From Rhodanobacter sp. B04 (GTDB lineage Bacteria; Pseudomonadota; Gammaproteobacteria; Xanthomonadales; Rhodanobacteraceae), in contig NZ_MUNV01000005.1 of the NCBI RefSeq assembly GCF_002001125.1, forward strand, positions 124,001-188,000: a stretch of DNA of 64,000 nucleotides, given 5' to 3'. Positions 9,132 through 19,510 of this stretch are shown here, piece after piece. Each line of letters opens with the position of its first letter. Within the stretch, counting starts at the first letter, position 1. The notes beneath the pieces are model-generated. The model saw nothing but the letters and a program-made list of their open reading frames with translations. It was not told where the DNA came from and ran no database searches. A program made the position numbers and the translations under genes.

Positions 9132-10324
9132 TGGTTTTGCATGAACTGGATGAAGAGGCCGCCATTGACCACGACCTGGTCGCCCGCCTTGAGGCCAGCG
9201 GGGATATCGTATTGATCGCCGACGCGATGACCCAGGGTCACATGCTGCCGCGCAAAGCTGCCGTCACCCTGCACGGCATAGACAAACGGCAGGTTCTCGT
9301 CGTCGCGCAGGATCGCCGAAACCGGAATCAGCGTTCCGTTGCTTGGCTGGTGCGAATGGATCTGCACGCGGACATACATCTGCTTCTTCAACAGGCCTTT
9401 CGGATTCGCGACGACCACCCGCGCGACCACCGCGCGGGTGTCGGGATCGACCAGGGCCGAGATGTTGTCCACGGTGCCGGAAAGCTTGGTGCCGTCGATG
9501 CCGCTCTCCACCTCGGCCGTGTCGCCGACGCTGACCGAGGCAAGGTCGGCACCGGAAATCTGCGCCAGCACCCAGACCCGCGAAAGATCGGCCACGGTGA
9601 AGCATGGCGTGGTGCCCGCCTGCAGCAGCAGCCCGGGCGTGATCAGCTTCTCCACCACGGTGCCCGAGATCGGCGAACGGATCATGCCCTCGGCAACGCG
9701 CGACACCGGCCGACCGGCCTGGATGTCCTTGATCGTGCGCGGATCGACATTCAGCGCGACCAGCGCCTGCAGCGCGGCATCGCGATCGGCCTCGGCGCTG
9801 GCCGCGTCGGTCTGCGCCTGCTCGTATTCGCGCTGCGAAACGCCGTTGTGCTGCACGAGATCCTTGTCCGCATCGGCAAGCCGGCGGGCGTTGCTGGCAG
9901 CGACCAGTGCCTTGCTGTACGTGCTGATGGCTACCGCAAAATCGGGCGAATCGACCACCGCCAGCGGATCGCCCTTCTTCACCTTGTCGCCTGGCGAAAC
10001 GAGCAGCCGCGACACTGGACCGGAGATCGGGGCCAGCACACTGGTGGCCTGGTCGTTGTCGAAATCCACCGCGCCGGTAGCCTCCACCGTCTGGTGGAAC
10101 TTGGACGAGGCGACCGTGTACAGCTGGATGTGCTGGCGCTGATCCGCTGTCAGCGTGACATTGCTCACCGTCGCCGTGCTGGCCTGCGCGCTGTTGTCGG
10201 TCTTGGACGAACAGCCGGCGCAGGACAGCATGACGGCGACCAGCATGCAGGCCACGACGATAGCGCGCGGAAATCTGTCCTGACGCTGCATGAGCGGCAT
10301 TCCGTAGAGTGATTTATTTTTCAT
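9128..10324 (-). CDS. CzcB-type periplasmic adaptor (membrane fusion protein)
   Basis: This is the adaptor that bridges the RND pump and the outer-membrane channel. It carries a hydrophobic leader ending MLSCAGCSSK, so a lipoprotein is likely although the lipobox is atypical. Next come a biotinyl-lipoyl half (ISGPVSRLLVSPGDKVKKGDPLAVVDSPD), a helical hairpin (about residues 110-160), the matching lipoyl half (IRSPISGTVVEKLITPGLLLQAG) and beta-barrel domains. The ATG at 10324 (AGGG upstream) overlaps the end of the channel gene by 11 bp; ATGs at 10300 and 10291 also leave a complete signal sequence, so the start is uncertain. The stop overlaps the pump start. Confidence 0.9.
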   Translation of the reverse strand: MKNKSLYGMPLMQRQDRFPRAIVVACMLVAVMLSCAGCSSKTDNSAQASTATVSNVTLTADQRQHIQLYTVASSKFHQTVEATGAVDFDNDQATSVLAPISGPVSRLLVSPGDKVKKGDPLAVVDSPDFAVAISTYSKALVAASNARRLADADKDLVQHNGVSQREYEQAQTDAASAEADRDAALQALVALNVDPRTIKDIQAGRPVSRVAEGMIRSPISGTVVEKLITPGLLLQAGTTPCFTVADLSRVWVLAQISGADLASVSVGDTAEVESGIDGTKLSGTVDNISALVDPDTRAVVARVVVANPKGLLKKQMYVRVQIHSHQPSNGTLIPVSAILRDDENLPFVYAVQGDGSFARQHVTLGHRVGDQYDIPAGLKAGDQVVVNGGLFIQFMQNQ

Positions 10325-11945
10325 CTTTGCCCTGGGTCGCATCCGTCCGGGTCGAATCACCCCGGCTTGAATCGGCATGGTTTGAATCCGCCTTGATCAG
10401 TTCCGCGCGATGCCACCAGCCACCGCCAAGCGCCTGGAACAGCGCCGCCGTGTCGGCATAACGATTAGCCTGCGCCTGCACCAGGTTGATCCGGGCCTGC
10501 AGATCGGCCTGCTCGGCGCTCAGCAGCGAGAGATAGCTGGCATAGCCGTCCTTCCACTGCCGCTGCGAGAGGTCGAGCGTGACCTTGGCGGCATCTGCGG
10601 CGGCCGCGGCCGCCTTCAGGCCCTCGGCGTCCTGTTCGAGCGCGGTCAAGGTGTCGGCGACATTCTGGAAAGCCGTCAGCACCGTGCTGCGATATTGCTC
10701 GGCCGCCTCGACATAGGCCGCCTTCGCCGCGCGTTCCTGGTGCAGCAGCGTTCCGCCCTGGAAAATCGGGGCAGCCAGATCCGCGCCCATACCCCAGAAG
10801 CCGGTACCCGACTTGAACACCTGGCCAATCGCCAGCGCCGTGCTGCCGGCGTTGGCGGTCAACGTGATATTCGGCAACCGGTTCGCGATGGCGATGCCGA
10901 TCTGGGCACTGGCGGCGTGCATATTGGCTTCGGCCTGAAGCACATCCGGACGCTGCGCCACCAGCTCCGATGGAAGGCTCACCGGCAGATCCTGCGGCAA
11001 TTGCAGGCTCGCAAGATCGAATTTTTCAGCCGGTGCCTGGTTCGGAAACTGGCCGCCGAGCACGGCCAGCAGATCCTGCTGCTGGGCCAGCTGCCTCAGC
11101 AGCGGCGGCAGCGTGGCGTTGACCTGCGCGAGCTGCGACTCCTGCGCGGCCACGTCCAGCCGGCTGGCATAACCCTTGGCAAATTGGTAGCGCAGGATCT
11201 GCAGCATCTTGCTGTTGATGTCGACCAGCTGGCGCGTCGCATCCACCTGCGACTGCAGTGCCGCCTCCTGCACCGCGGCAGCCACCACATTGGTGCTCAA
11301 GGTGATCTGCGTCGCGATCATCTGGTAGCGGACGGCCTGCTCCTGAGCTTTCACGGACTCCGTGGTACGGCGATTCAGTCCGAAAACATCCGGCACATAC
11401 GAAATACTGACCTGCGGGGTGAATACGTTGTACAGCAGGGCATTTGAGCTGGGCGTGGGCGAGATGGTCCCCGGCGTCTTCTGGCGGCTGGCCGAAAAAT
11501 CGGCCGAGACATTGGGGTAATAACTGCCCCGTTGCGCCAGGACATTTTCCCTGGCCACGGACAAGGCTGCCTGAGCGGCTTTCAGGTCGGGATTGTTCTT
11601 GAGCGACTGTTCGATCAGCGCATTCAGCTGGCTGGAATGAAACAGGGTCCACCAGTCGCCGGGAATATCGCTACCGCTGGCAAAGCGCTGCGCTTCTCCG
11701 CCGACGACATCTTTGCTGGCGACCGTCGTGGCCAGCGGCTGCGCGGTGTAGCCGCTGACATCCGGCGCGGCAGGCCGCTTGAAGTCGGGCCCCACGGCGC
11801 AACCGGCAACCAGCACCGAAACCATCGCTGCGAGGAAATTCAGCGTGCGCGATCGCGCCGCGATGGCAGCGAGTGCAGCCCCCCCTGTTGTCTCACCCCT
11901 CATCAGCTTCGGCCCCGGCAAACACTCGGCCCACGTATTGTTCAC
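10314..11945 (-). CDS. CzcC-type outer-membrane efflux channel (NodT family lipoprotein)
   Basis: This is the outer-membrane component of the tripartite efflux system. The N-terminus has a lipoprotein signal ending LVAGC, followed by AVGPDFKRP, the hallmark of NodT-family factors. Two OEP repeats follow, with long helices (LKAAQAALSVARENVLAQRGSYYP and LQAEANMHAASAQIGIAIANRLPNI). The frame opens with GTG at 11945; the ATG at 11903 (MRGETTGG) also fits and leaves the signal intact. First gene of a tightly overlapping operon read toward lower coordinates. The C-terminal tail is Asp/Ser/Thr-rich and variable. Confidence 0.9.
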   Translation of the reverse strand: MNNTWAECLPGPKLMRGETTGGAALAAIAARSRTLNFLAAMVSVLVAGCAVGPDFKRPAAPDVSGYTAQPLATTVASKDVVGGEAQRFASGSDIPGDWWTLFHSSQLNALIEQSLKNNPDLKAAQAALSVARENVLAQRGSYYPNVSADFSASRQKTPGTISPTPSSNALLYNVFTPQVSISYVPDVFGLNRRTTESVKAQEQAVRYQMIATQITLSTNVVAAAVQEAALQSQVDATRQLVDINSKMLQILRYQFAKGYASRLDVAAQESQLAQVNATLPPLLRQLAQQQDLLAVLGGQFPNQAPAEKFDLASLQLPQDLPVSLPSELVAQRPDVLQAEANMHAASAQIGIAIANRLPNITLTANAGSTALAIGQVFKSGTGFWGMGADLAAPIFQGGTLLHQERAAKAAYVEAAEQYRSTVLTAFQNVADTLTALEQDAEGLKAAAAAADAAKVTLDLSQRQWKDGYASYLSLLSAEQADLQARINLVQAQANRYADTAALFQALGGGWWHRAELIKADSNHADSSRGDSTRTDATQGKDEK

Positions 11946-12059
11946 GCGAGCGCATCTTCGAGAGAAATAATCAGTGTGTAACGATATGTCGTATCAAAGA
12001 TAAGCGAAAGCCATGCCGAAGGTCATGGATTAACGACAAACCATACCGCGCCCAAACAA

Positions 12060-12092
12060 CGTAAATGGCAACGCCGAATGGCGCCATTTACG
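12060..12092. promoter_or_regulatory. Inverted repeat upstream of the efflux operon
   Basis: CGTAAATGGC (12060-12069) and GCCATTTACG (12083-12092) are perfect 10-bp arms around a 13-nt spacer. The repeat lies about 115 bp upstream of the channel gene and 63 bp past the stop of the glucosyltransferase gene, so it could be an operator or that gene's terminator stem. No T-run follows it. Confidence 0.4.
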
Positions 12093-12155
12093 CCAACTGC
12101 AATTTCATGCGATCCGATCGTAATGAAGTGGCGAAAGCAGGTATTGGAAACCCGG

Positions 12156-13778
12156 TTACCCGGATCTCGCGGGCAACCCAACCTGCCCCGGTGCAGCATG
12201 CGTACCGCAACGTTGCTGATGAGCCATGCCGAGTGCCACCACGACCGTGTCGTCGATCAGGTACAGGCTGTAATCCTTGGTGGTGCGCACGGCGGGGAGC
12301 TGGCAGCTCCTTGCCAGAATCGCAGGCTCCCGCAGCAGATCCACCGCACTGGCCTCGAAGCGCATGTCGGCGATATCCGGGATGTAATACATGAGGAACA
12401 TGTGGGTATGAAACGCATCACCTACGGACGCATAGGGAATGATCAGCGTATGGACGAGCGGAAATTGTTCGGCGACATGCGCCGTGATCGGTGAATACCC
12501 GATGCTGCCGTCGAGCAGAAAAGAATGGATGGCGTGGCTCAGCTGCAACTCGGCAAGGTCCTCGGCAAGATGCGCGGCAATCCGATCCTCGTATTTCTTC
12601 TGCTCCCCGAGAGCATTGCCATAGGCGCTGGCAAAGACGCACATGCCCAGCGCAAACATGCAGGCCACTGACAAGGTCCATCTGTCCGACCGGCGCCATT
12701 GCCGCAGGGCGGCCTGCATGGCGACAAGTGCCGCCGCCAGCAATGCACCCACGCCCATCAACACGCGCGGCTCGATCTCCGGCTTGAGCAACAGCAGCAT
12801 GGGGCCAAGGACACTGGCGAGAGCGGCCAGGGGCAGCAGCAGGCTGACCGCGAACAGGATTGCGCTGACCCAGGCCGGCTGCGCAAGGCGGCCCCTGATC
12901 GCATAACGCATGCCGATGGCAACCGGAATCAATGCCATCACGATCAGCACGGGAATGAAAAATCTCCACCACTGCTGATTGATGCTGTCGCCAATGAACG
13001 TATAGAAATCGACGGCATTGGCCTTTATCACCGGCAGGTCATGCCATCCGTGGATCTTCTCGCTCTGTTGCTTCACCCAGCCATGGATGTGGATGCCAAT
13101 GGCGAGTTCGTAGACCAGCATGGCCAGCCCTGCCTGCCAGACTCGCGACAGGAATTGCAGTGCGAGCTGGCGCGGTGGCTTGTCATGCAACTGTGCCAGC
13201 ACGACGTCCAGCAGGATGAAGATCAGACAGGCATTGATGGCGGGCTGGTAAAAGCTGAGGCTCGCAAAAAGCGACAGCACGCCCAGCCACCAGCCCCGAC
13301 GATTGTCCTTGAGGGCGATCATCGGCAGCAGGGCTAGCAGCATCGCCATGCTCATGCTCAAGGCATCGAATTTGTAGGAAAGGTTTTCCAGGTAGAACGG
13401 CTGCGCACCGAGCGGAAATGCCACGAGCGCCGCCATCCATGGCGACCGTATGGCATAACGACGCGCGATCAGCACGCCGGCCCACGCAAGTATCGCGATG
13501 GCCCCGATCTGCGTCAGAGGCGAGATGTCGACCATGGCGTGGTCATAGCCCTGCAGCAGCCTCATCAGCAGGGTCGTCAGCGGGCGACCGTTGGAATCCC
13601 AGCCGGTGCGGCCGACCAGCGCCCGTTTCAGGTCGTCATCGAAATAGCGGTTCGCGCGCAGGATGGGAAACAGGACCAGAAAATAAAGCGCGAGCAGGAT
13701 GAAAAAAACGCTGCGGTCATCACGGCCGGATTCCGTGCGGACACTGATCCGGGCATCGCGTGAAATCGGCTGACTCAC
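12156..13778 (-). CDS. GtrII-type membrane glucosyltransferase
   Basis: This 540-aa polytopic membrane protein has about ten hydrophobic segments between residues 22 and 390 and a soluble C-terminal part. The motif RYFDDDLKRAL (Asp47-49), at the end of TM1, matches the acidic cluster of the glucosyl transferase GtrII family. These GT-C-fold enzymes transfer glucose from a lipid carrier to O-antigen or other surface polysaccharides in the periplasm. No partner gtrA/gtrB (flippase, bactoprenol glucosyltransferase) genes are adjacent, so the sugar donor pathway must lie elsewhere. The gene stands alone, with no close same-strand neighbour on either side. Confidence 0.78.
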   Translation of the reverse strand: MSQPISRDARISVRTESGRDDRSVFFILLALYFLVLFPILRANRYFDDDLKRALVGRTGWDSNGRPLTTLLMRLLQGYDHAMVDISPLTQIGAIAILAWAGVLIARRYAIRSPWMAALVAFPLGAQPFYLENLSYKFDALSMSMAMLLALLPMIALKDNRRGWWLGVLSLFASLSFYQPAINACLIFILLDVVLAQLHDKPPRQLALQFLSRVWQAGLAMLVYELAIGIHIHGWVKQQSEKIHGWHDLPVIKANAVDFYTFIGDSINQQWWRFFIPVLIVMALIPVAIGMRYAIRGRLAQPAWVSAILFAVSLLLPLAALASVLGPMLLLLKPEIEPRVLMGVGALLAAALVAMQAALRQWRRSDRWTLSVACMFALGMCVFASAYGNALGEQKKYEDRIAAHLAEDLAELQLSHAIHSFLLDGSIGYSPITAHVAEQFPLVHTLIIPYASVGDAFHTHMFLMYYIPDIADMRFEASAVDLLREPAILARSCQLPAVRTTKDYSLYLIDDTVVVALGMAHQQRCGTHAAPGQVGLPARSG

Positions 13779-14087
13779 GTATCAAGGCTCCATGGACAAA
13801 CGACGGTATCGATGACGACGGTTGTAGCCCCAGCCGTACATTTCACGGGTGAATCTATGGCTATTCGGGGCAGCCTGCCAGTAAATCCAGGCCGCTGCGC
13901 GATCACATGCACAGAGTATGTTCAGGCTGGCTGAGTATCTGCTGACGCTGGGCAGTGGCGCGGCATCCGCGGCGAACCGGCATCACCGATGGCACCCGAA
14001 ATGGTGGCGTATCACGCCACTCGTTCACCGCAGGTTGATTTGGCCCGCTCAAGACTCGGGCTTCCTGCAGGCAACGAGGAACTGTCC
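13779..14087. other. Intergenic region between divergent genes
   Basis: These 309 bp separate the glucosyltransferase from the PepSY-like gene. No further gene is supported; the open frame running from 13989 into the PepSY gene lacks a plausible start. The promoters of both genes must lie here, but no strong consensus was identified. Confidence 0.5.
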
Positions 14088-14537
14088 ATGAAGAACATGC
14101 CCATTAAGAACAGGATTGCTTCACTGACTTTCGCACTTGCGCTCGGCACGCTTTCATTCGGCATGTCCAGTGCTGTCACCGCGCAGCAGGCCATGACCGA
14201 ACCGCAGGTGCACAGCACGCTCGCCGGGCAGGGTTACACCAAGGTGCGCGACCTCAAATTTCGTGATGGCATGTGGTACGCACACGCCCGCAGCGCCAAC
14301 GGCAAAAGCGTGGATGTCCACATCGATGCAAGAACCGGCCAGGTCTATCCGGACAGGCAGGTGTCGCGGCTGAGCGAACGCGATGTGCACGCCTCGCTGG
14401 AAACCCAGGGCTATACGCATGTCCACGATGTGGATTACAAGGACGGCATGTGGAGCGCCAAGGCCGAAAATCCGGCGGGCAACCACGTGCGGCTGAAAGT
14501 CGACGCCAGCAGCGGCAAGGTGGTCGGCACCGAATAA
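14088..14537 (+). CDS. Small periplasmic protein with two PepSY-like repeats
   Basis: The 149-aa product has a signal peptide (MKNMPIKNRIASLTFALALG, cleavage near TAQQA). Two repeats of about 60 residues follow, each shaped 'E-x-V-H-x-(S/T)-L-x-x-Q-G-Y-T-x-V-x-D-x-x-(F/Y)-x-D-G-M-W', the second beginning SERDVHASLETQGYTHVHDV. This is the PepSY pattern of small periplasmic proteins thought to bind peptidases or ligands. The ATG at 14088 has GAGGA nine bases upstream. An M28 peptidase gene follows 150 bp downstream on the same strand, but a hairpin lies between them. Partner and role are unknown. Confidence 0.75.
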   Translation: MKNMPIKNRIASLTFALALGTLSFGMSSAVTAQQAMTEPQVHSTLAGQGYTKVRDLKFRDGMWYAHARSANGKSVDVHIDARTGQVYPDRQVSRLSERDVHASLETQGYTHVHDVDYKDGMWSAKAENPAGNHVRLKVDASSGKVVGTE

Positions 14538-14564
14538 ATCCGCTGCATGGCACGGATCGAACCT

Positions 14565-14584
14565 GGCACACCTTAAGGTGTGCC
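14565..14584 (+). terminator. Perfect 20-bp hairpin after the PepSY-like gene
   Basis: GGCACACCTT/AAGGTGTGCC is a perfect inverted repeat 28 bp after the stop codon. It lacks a T-run, so it may be a weak terminator or an mRNA 3'-end stabiliser. Confidence 0.45.
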
Positions 14585-14687
14585 GGATCGTGACTGCGAA
14601 CTTTGCCGGATGGACCAAAGGATGGGTAGACCGATGTCCGGTCGCTGACTAGTATCGGGGGCTCCCTCCCCCGCGACAGGTACCACC

Positions 14688-16346
<1,659 letters not shown>

Positions 16347-16352
16347 CATCGC

Positions 16353-16388
16353 CCGGTTCCTTGCCTGGTCCATCGGGGAAGGAACCGG
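16353..16388. terminator. Bidirectional terminator hairpin
   Basis: CCGGTTCCTT (16353-16362) pairs perfectly with AAGGAACCGG (16379-16388) between the convergent M28 peptidase and esterase genes. There is no long T-run on either side. Confidence 0.5.
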
Positions 16389-16394
16389 AATCGC

Positions 16395-17408
16395 TCAGGG
16401 GCCGCCATAGGCCCACAACAGGAACGGCGGCAACATCTGTTTCCAGGACGCCTGGTCGTGCTTGCCGCCCTGCAGCAGGAACAGTGCGACATCCGTGCTT
16501 CGTGACGGGTGCCGGGCGTAATCCGGGTTGATCGAATAGCCCAGCTGCTTCAGTCCTTGTGCGCTGAAGCCATCCTCACCACGGTAGCCTTCGATGACGT
16601 TCTGCACGTCATCGATCGCGTCGATGATGCCGTTGCCGTCGCGGTCGCTGGTTTCTTCCGCGGTCCCCACCGCGAACCACATCTTCAGGCCCGCGCGCCG
16701 CGGACCATGCTCGACCATCGTCTGCACCAGCCGCGTGTGCTCGACCGCGCTGGCACTGCTGCGGTCGGCTGCCAGCCAGAACGAGGGCGAGAACGCACCG
16801 ACCCGGCCGAATACCTGCGGATACTGCCAGCCGAGATTGAACGCATTCAATGCGCCAAGCGACCAGCCGAGCACGGTGCGGTCACGGGCGGATCGGCGCG
16901 TGCGGCAATGCGCATCGATATACGGCACCAGCTGCGTGGCGACCCAGGCGGAATAGTCCTGTGCGCGGCTGCCGATCGGGCCGATCGATGAGCCGCCCAC
17001 CACGCTGCGTGATGTCGCACGATCGGACAACCCATAGGCACTGGCGCGGTCGGCCAGCATATCGATCGCCACCACGATGACGGGCTGGATCGCGTGCTGG
17101 CGATAAAGCTGCGCCAGTGTCGCCTGCAGCCCCACCGCGACCATGTCCTGGCCATCGTTCGCGTACAGCACGGGATAGCGCCGGCCGGATGCAGCGCTGC
17201 TGGCGTAGCCCGGCGGCAGGTATACCGCCACCTTGATCTGCTCCGGTGCGAAGGCCGCCGCATCGAGTCGCAGGCGCATCACGCTGCCGCCGGCATCGGG
17301 AACAGTCGTCACCGTGGCAGGCGCCGCCAAGCCGGTGCCGGCACGACACATCAGCAGGCATGCCAGCCACAGGCACGCATGCAGCCTGCTGCCGTGTCTC
17401 GGGCGCAT
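16395..17408 (-). CDS. Secreted esterase (esterase D/Fes-like alpha/beta hydrolase)
   Basis: The 337-aa product has a signal peptide (ACLWLACLLMCRAGTGLA) and an esterase-D (PF00756-like) alpha/beta-hydrolase domain: entry VAVYLPPGY, nucleophile elbow GWSLGA (Ser183) and a likely catalytic His in GGKHDQASW. Residues 255-266 (DRDGNGIIDAID) form a textbook EF-hand/dockerin-type calcium loop, unusual for this family. The start at 17408 shares one base with the stop of the alpha-glucosidase gene (TGATG), so the two are translationally coupled. The context suggests it removes acyl or other ester groups from alpha-glucan oligosaccharides; the substrate is not known. Confidence 0.82.
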   Translation of the reverse strand: MRPRHGSRLHACLWLACLLMCRAGTGLAAPATVTTVPDAGGSVMRLRLDAAAFAPEQIKVAVYLPPGYASSAASGRRYPVLYANDGQDMVAVGLQATLAQLYRQHAIQPVIVVAIDMLADRASAYGLSDRATSRSVVGGSSIGPIGSRAQDYSAWVATQLVPYIDAHCRTRRSARDRTVLGWSLGALNAFNLGWQYPQVFGRVGAFSPSFWLAADRSSASAVEHTRLVQTMVEHGPRRAGLKMWFAVGTAEETSDRDGNGIIDAIDDVQNVIEGYRGEDGFSAQGLKQLGYSINPDYARHPSRSTDVALFLLQGGKHDQASWKQMLPPFLLWAYGGP

Positions 17409-19027
17409 CAGCTCAGGCTGGCAAACCACACGCCATGGCCGGGCAGCTGCAGCTGGCGGCCCACCAGATGAGCCTGCAGCAGGCCATGACCATCCACGGC
17501 CACCGGCTTGCCCAGCGTGTCAGGCAAGGTCAGCTCGGCGACGGCATCGGCGAGGTTGAACACCACCAGCAAGCTCTGCTGCGCAAAGCGGCGGGTGAAG
17601 GCCAGCACCGGTTCGGCGGTATCCAGGAAATGGATATCGCCCCAGCGCAATGCCGGCTGCTGCTGACGCCAATGCATGAAGGTGCGGAAACCGTTCAATA
17701 CCGAATGCGGATCGGCTTCCTGGTGCGCTACCGCCAGGGCACGATGCTCGCGTGGCACCGGCAACCAGGGCATGCCCCGACTGAAGCCGGCATGCGCATC
17801 GTCGCTCCACGGCATCGGTGTGCGGCAGCCGTCGCGGCCCTTGAACTGCGGCCAGAACGCGATGCCATAGGGATCCTGCAGCGACTCGAAGGGCAGCTCG
17901 GCCTCGGTCAGGCCAAGCTCCTCGCCCTGGTACACGCACACCGAGCCACGCAGGGAGCAGACCATGGCGGTAAGCAGGTTGGCCAACTGCCCGGAAGCCT
18001 GCCCCCTGCCCCAGCGCGTGAGCACGCGCTCGACATCGTGATTGGAAATCGCCCAGCACGGCCAACCTTCGGTCATTTGCGCTTCCAGCGTCTGCACCGT
18101 GCTGCGGATGTGCCCGGCGCTGAAATCGTCGGTCAGCAACTCGAAGCTGTAGCCCATGTGCAGGCGGCCATCGCGGGTGTATTCGGCCATCGTCGCCAGC
18201 GAATCCTCGGAGGAGATTTCGCCCAGGGCTGCCACATCCGGATAGCGATCCATCAGCGCGCGCAACTCGCCCAGAAACGCCAGGTTCTCCGGCTGCGTGT
18301 TGTTGTAGTAGTGGTACTGGAACGCGTAGGGATTGTCCGGGCTGAACCCGCGGCCGACGCGCTTCTCCTTCGGCTTGGGCGGGTTGTCGCGCAGCTGGCG
18401 GTCGTGGAAGCAGAAGTTGATCGCATCCAGGCGCACGCCGTCCACGCCCTTGTCCAGCCAGAAGCGCACGCTGTCGAGGATCGCCGCGCGCACTTCGGCG
18501 CGGTGGAAATTCAGGTCGGGCTGCGAGGTCAGGAAGTTGTGCAGGTAGTACTGGCCGCGACGGGGCTCCCACTGCCACGCCGAACCGCCGAACAGCGACA
18601 GCCAGTTGTTCGGTGCGCCGCCGTCATCGCGCGCATCGGCCCATACGTACCAGTCGGCCTTCGGGTTGTTGCGGCTCTGCCGGCTTTCGTGGAACCACTC
18701 GTGTTCGACCGAAGTATGGCTGAGCACCTGGTCGATCATCACCTTCAGGCCCAGGCCGTGTGCCTTCGTGAGCAGCCGGTCGAAGTCGGCCAGCGTGCCG
18801 AACAAGGGGTCGACATTGCGGTAGTCGGCGATGTCGTAGCCGAAATCGGCCATCGGCGACTTGAAGAAGGGCGCGATCCAGATCGCGTCGACACCCAGGC
18901 TGGCCACGTAATCGAGCCGCTCGATGATGCCCGGCAGATCGCCCACGCCGTCGCCATCGGTGTCCTGAAAACTGCGTGGATAGATCTGATAGGTGACGGC
19001 GCCGCGCCACCAGGATGCATCACTCAT
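17408..19027 (-). CDS. Cytoplasmic alpha-glucosidase, GH13
   Basis: This 539-aa GH13 hydrolase has no signal peptide. It begins WWRGAVTYQIYPRSF with the calcium loop DTDGDGVGD. Catalytic residues are Asp201 (DGVRLDAINF, nucleophile), Glu270 (ALGEISS, acid/base) and Asp331 (ISNHDVER). Length and the DGVRLDAIN region match oligo-1,6-glucosidase/maltase-type enzymes that release glucose from short malto- or isomalto-oligosaccharides. It is transcribed away from the TonB receptor; a TGAATACGTATgCA operator lies 108 bp upstream. It probably finishes intracellular breakdown of sugars imported by the MFS permease. Confidence 0.9.
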   Translation of the reverse strand: MSDASWWRGAVTYQIYPRSFQDTDGDGVGDLPGIIERLDYVASLGVDAIWIAPFFKSPMADFGYDIADYRNVDPLFGTLADFDRLLTKAHGLGLKVMIDQVLSHTSVEHEWFHESRQSRNNPKADWYVWADARDDGGAPNNWLSLFGGSAWQWEPRRGQYYLHNFLTSQPDLNFHRAEVRAAILDSVRFWLDKGVDGVRLDAINFCFHDRQLRDNPPKPKEKRVGRGFSPDNPYAFQYHYYNNTQPENLAFLGELRALMDRYPDVAALGEISSEDSLATMAEYTRDGRLHMGYSFELLTDDFSAGHIRSTVQTLEAQMTEGWPCWAISNHDVERVLTRWGRGQASGQLANLLTAMVCSLRGSVCVYQGEELGLTEAELPFESLQDPYGIAFWPQFKGRDGCRTPMPWSDDAHAGFSRGMPWLPVPREHRALAVAHQEADPHSVLNGFRTFMHWRQQQPALRWGDIHFLDTAEPVLAFTRRFAQQSLLVVFNLADAVAELTLPDTLGKPVAVDGHGLLQAHLVGRQLQLPGHGVWFASLS

Positions 19028-19134
19028 TCGTGTGTCCCTTGGATTCCTGCCCGAACTGCAGCGATATGCCCGACGGGCGATCCTTCGCAGCCTGTCAGGA
19101 GCTTAATGGCTGCATGCAACGGCGGCCGCGACAC

Positions 19135-19148
19135 TGCATACGTATTCA
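19135..19148. promoter_or_regulatory. Operator copy A (TGAATACGTATGCA, reverse orientation)
   Basis: TGCATACGTATTCA lies upstream of the alpha-glucosidase and is the reverse complement of copies C and D. On the minus strand a TAAGCT hexamer (19105-19100) lies 29 nt downstream, the same offset at which TACCAT lies in copies B, C and D. A CG-centred palindrome of this size is typical of LacI-family operators. Confidence 0.75.
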
Positions 19149-19190
19149 TGCCAGGCGCCCATCGCACTGCAGCATTTCATGCCGCGCCAT

Positions 19191-19208
19191 CAAATGGACG
19201 TCCATTTG
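19191..19208. promoter_or_regulatory. Perfect 18-bp palindrome between divergent sugar genes
   Basis: CAAATGGACGTCCATTTG is fully self-complementary and differs in sequence from the TGAATACGTATgCA sites on either side of it (A and B). It sits in the shared upstream region of the alpha-glucosidase and the TonB receptor and is a candidate site for a second regulator. Confidence 0.55.
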
Positions 19209-19350
19209 AAAAATGAAAAAATCTTCACGAATGCAGACTGGCTCTGGATTCCACGCGTATCCGCATGCTGCGCAGGCAACCCGGACCGGGGTCGGGAAAC
19301 GCCCCGCTTTCCGCCGGCATCAGGCGACTTTGCGATGCACAGCAGCACAA

Positions 19351-19399
19351 TGAATACGTATTCAGTAAACGATCCGCCTGCAAAAGGCCGCCCTACCAT
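19351..19399 (+). promoter_or_regulatory. Operator copy B and promoter of the TonB receptor
   Basis: TGAATACGTATTCA (19351-19364) is a perfect 14-bp palindrome. TACCAT (19394-19399), within CCTACCATG, begins exactly 29 nt after it and is the likely -10; no good -35 is present 16-18 nt upstream. This would put the operator near -48 and give a 5' leader of about 105 nt before the ATG at 19511. Confidence 0.7.
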
Positions 19400-19510
19400 G
19401 ACACCACGTTGACGGGTCATCGGCTCATGCGACCGCGCTGCTCACCGAAAACGTTGGGGCAATCACCGCAACCACTACAAAATGATGTGCAACCCTGGGA
19501 GGGGATAACG

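Noticed and set aside
5961..9215. A 1084-codon plus-strand open frame across the efflux genes
   Set aside because: It is antisense to the RND pump gene, rich in His/Arg/Gln/Asp low-complexity strings, and shows no domain. Long shadow frames are expected in GC-rich DNA.
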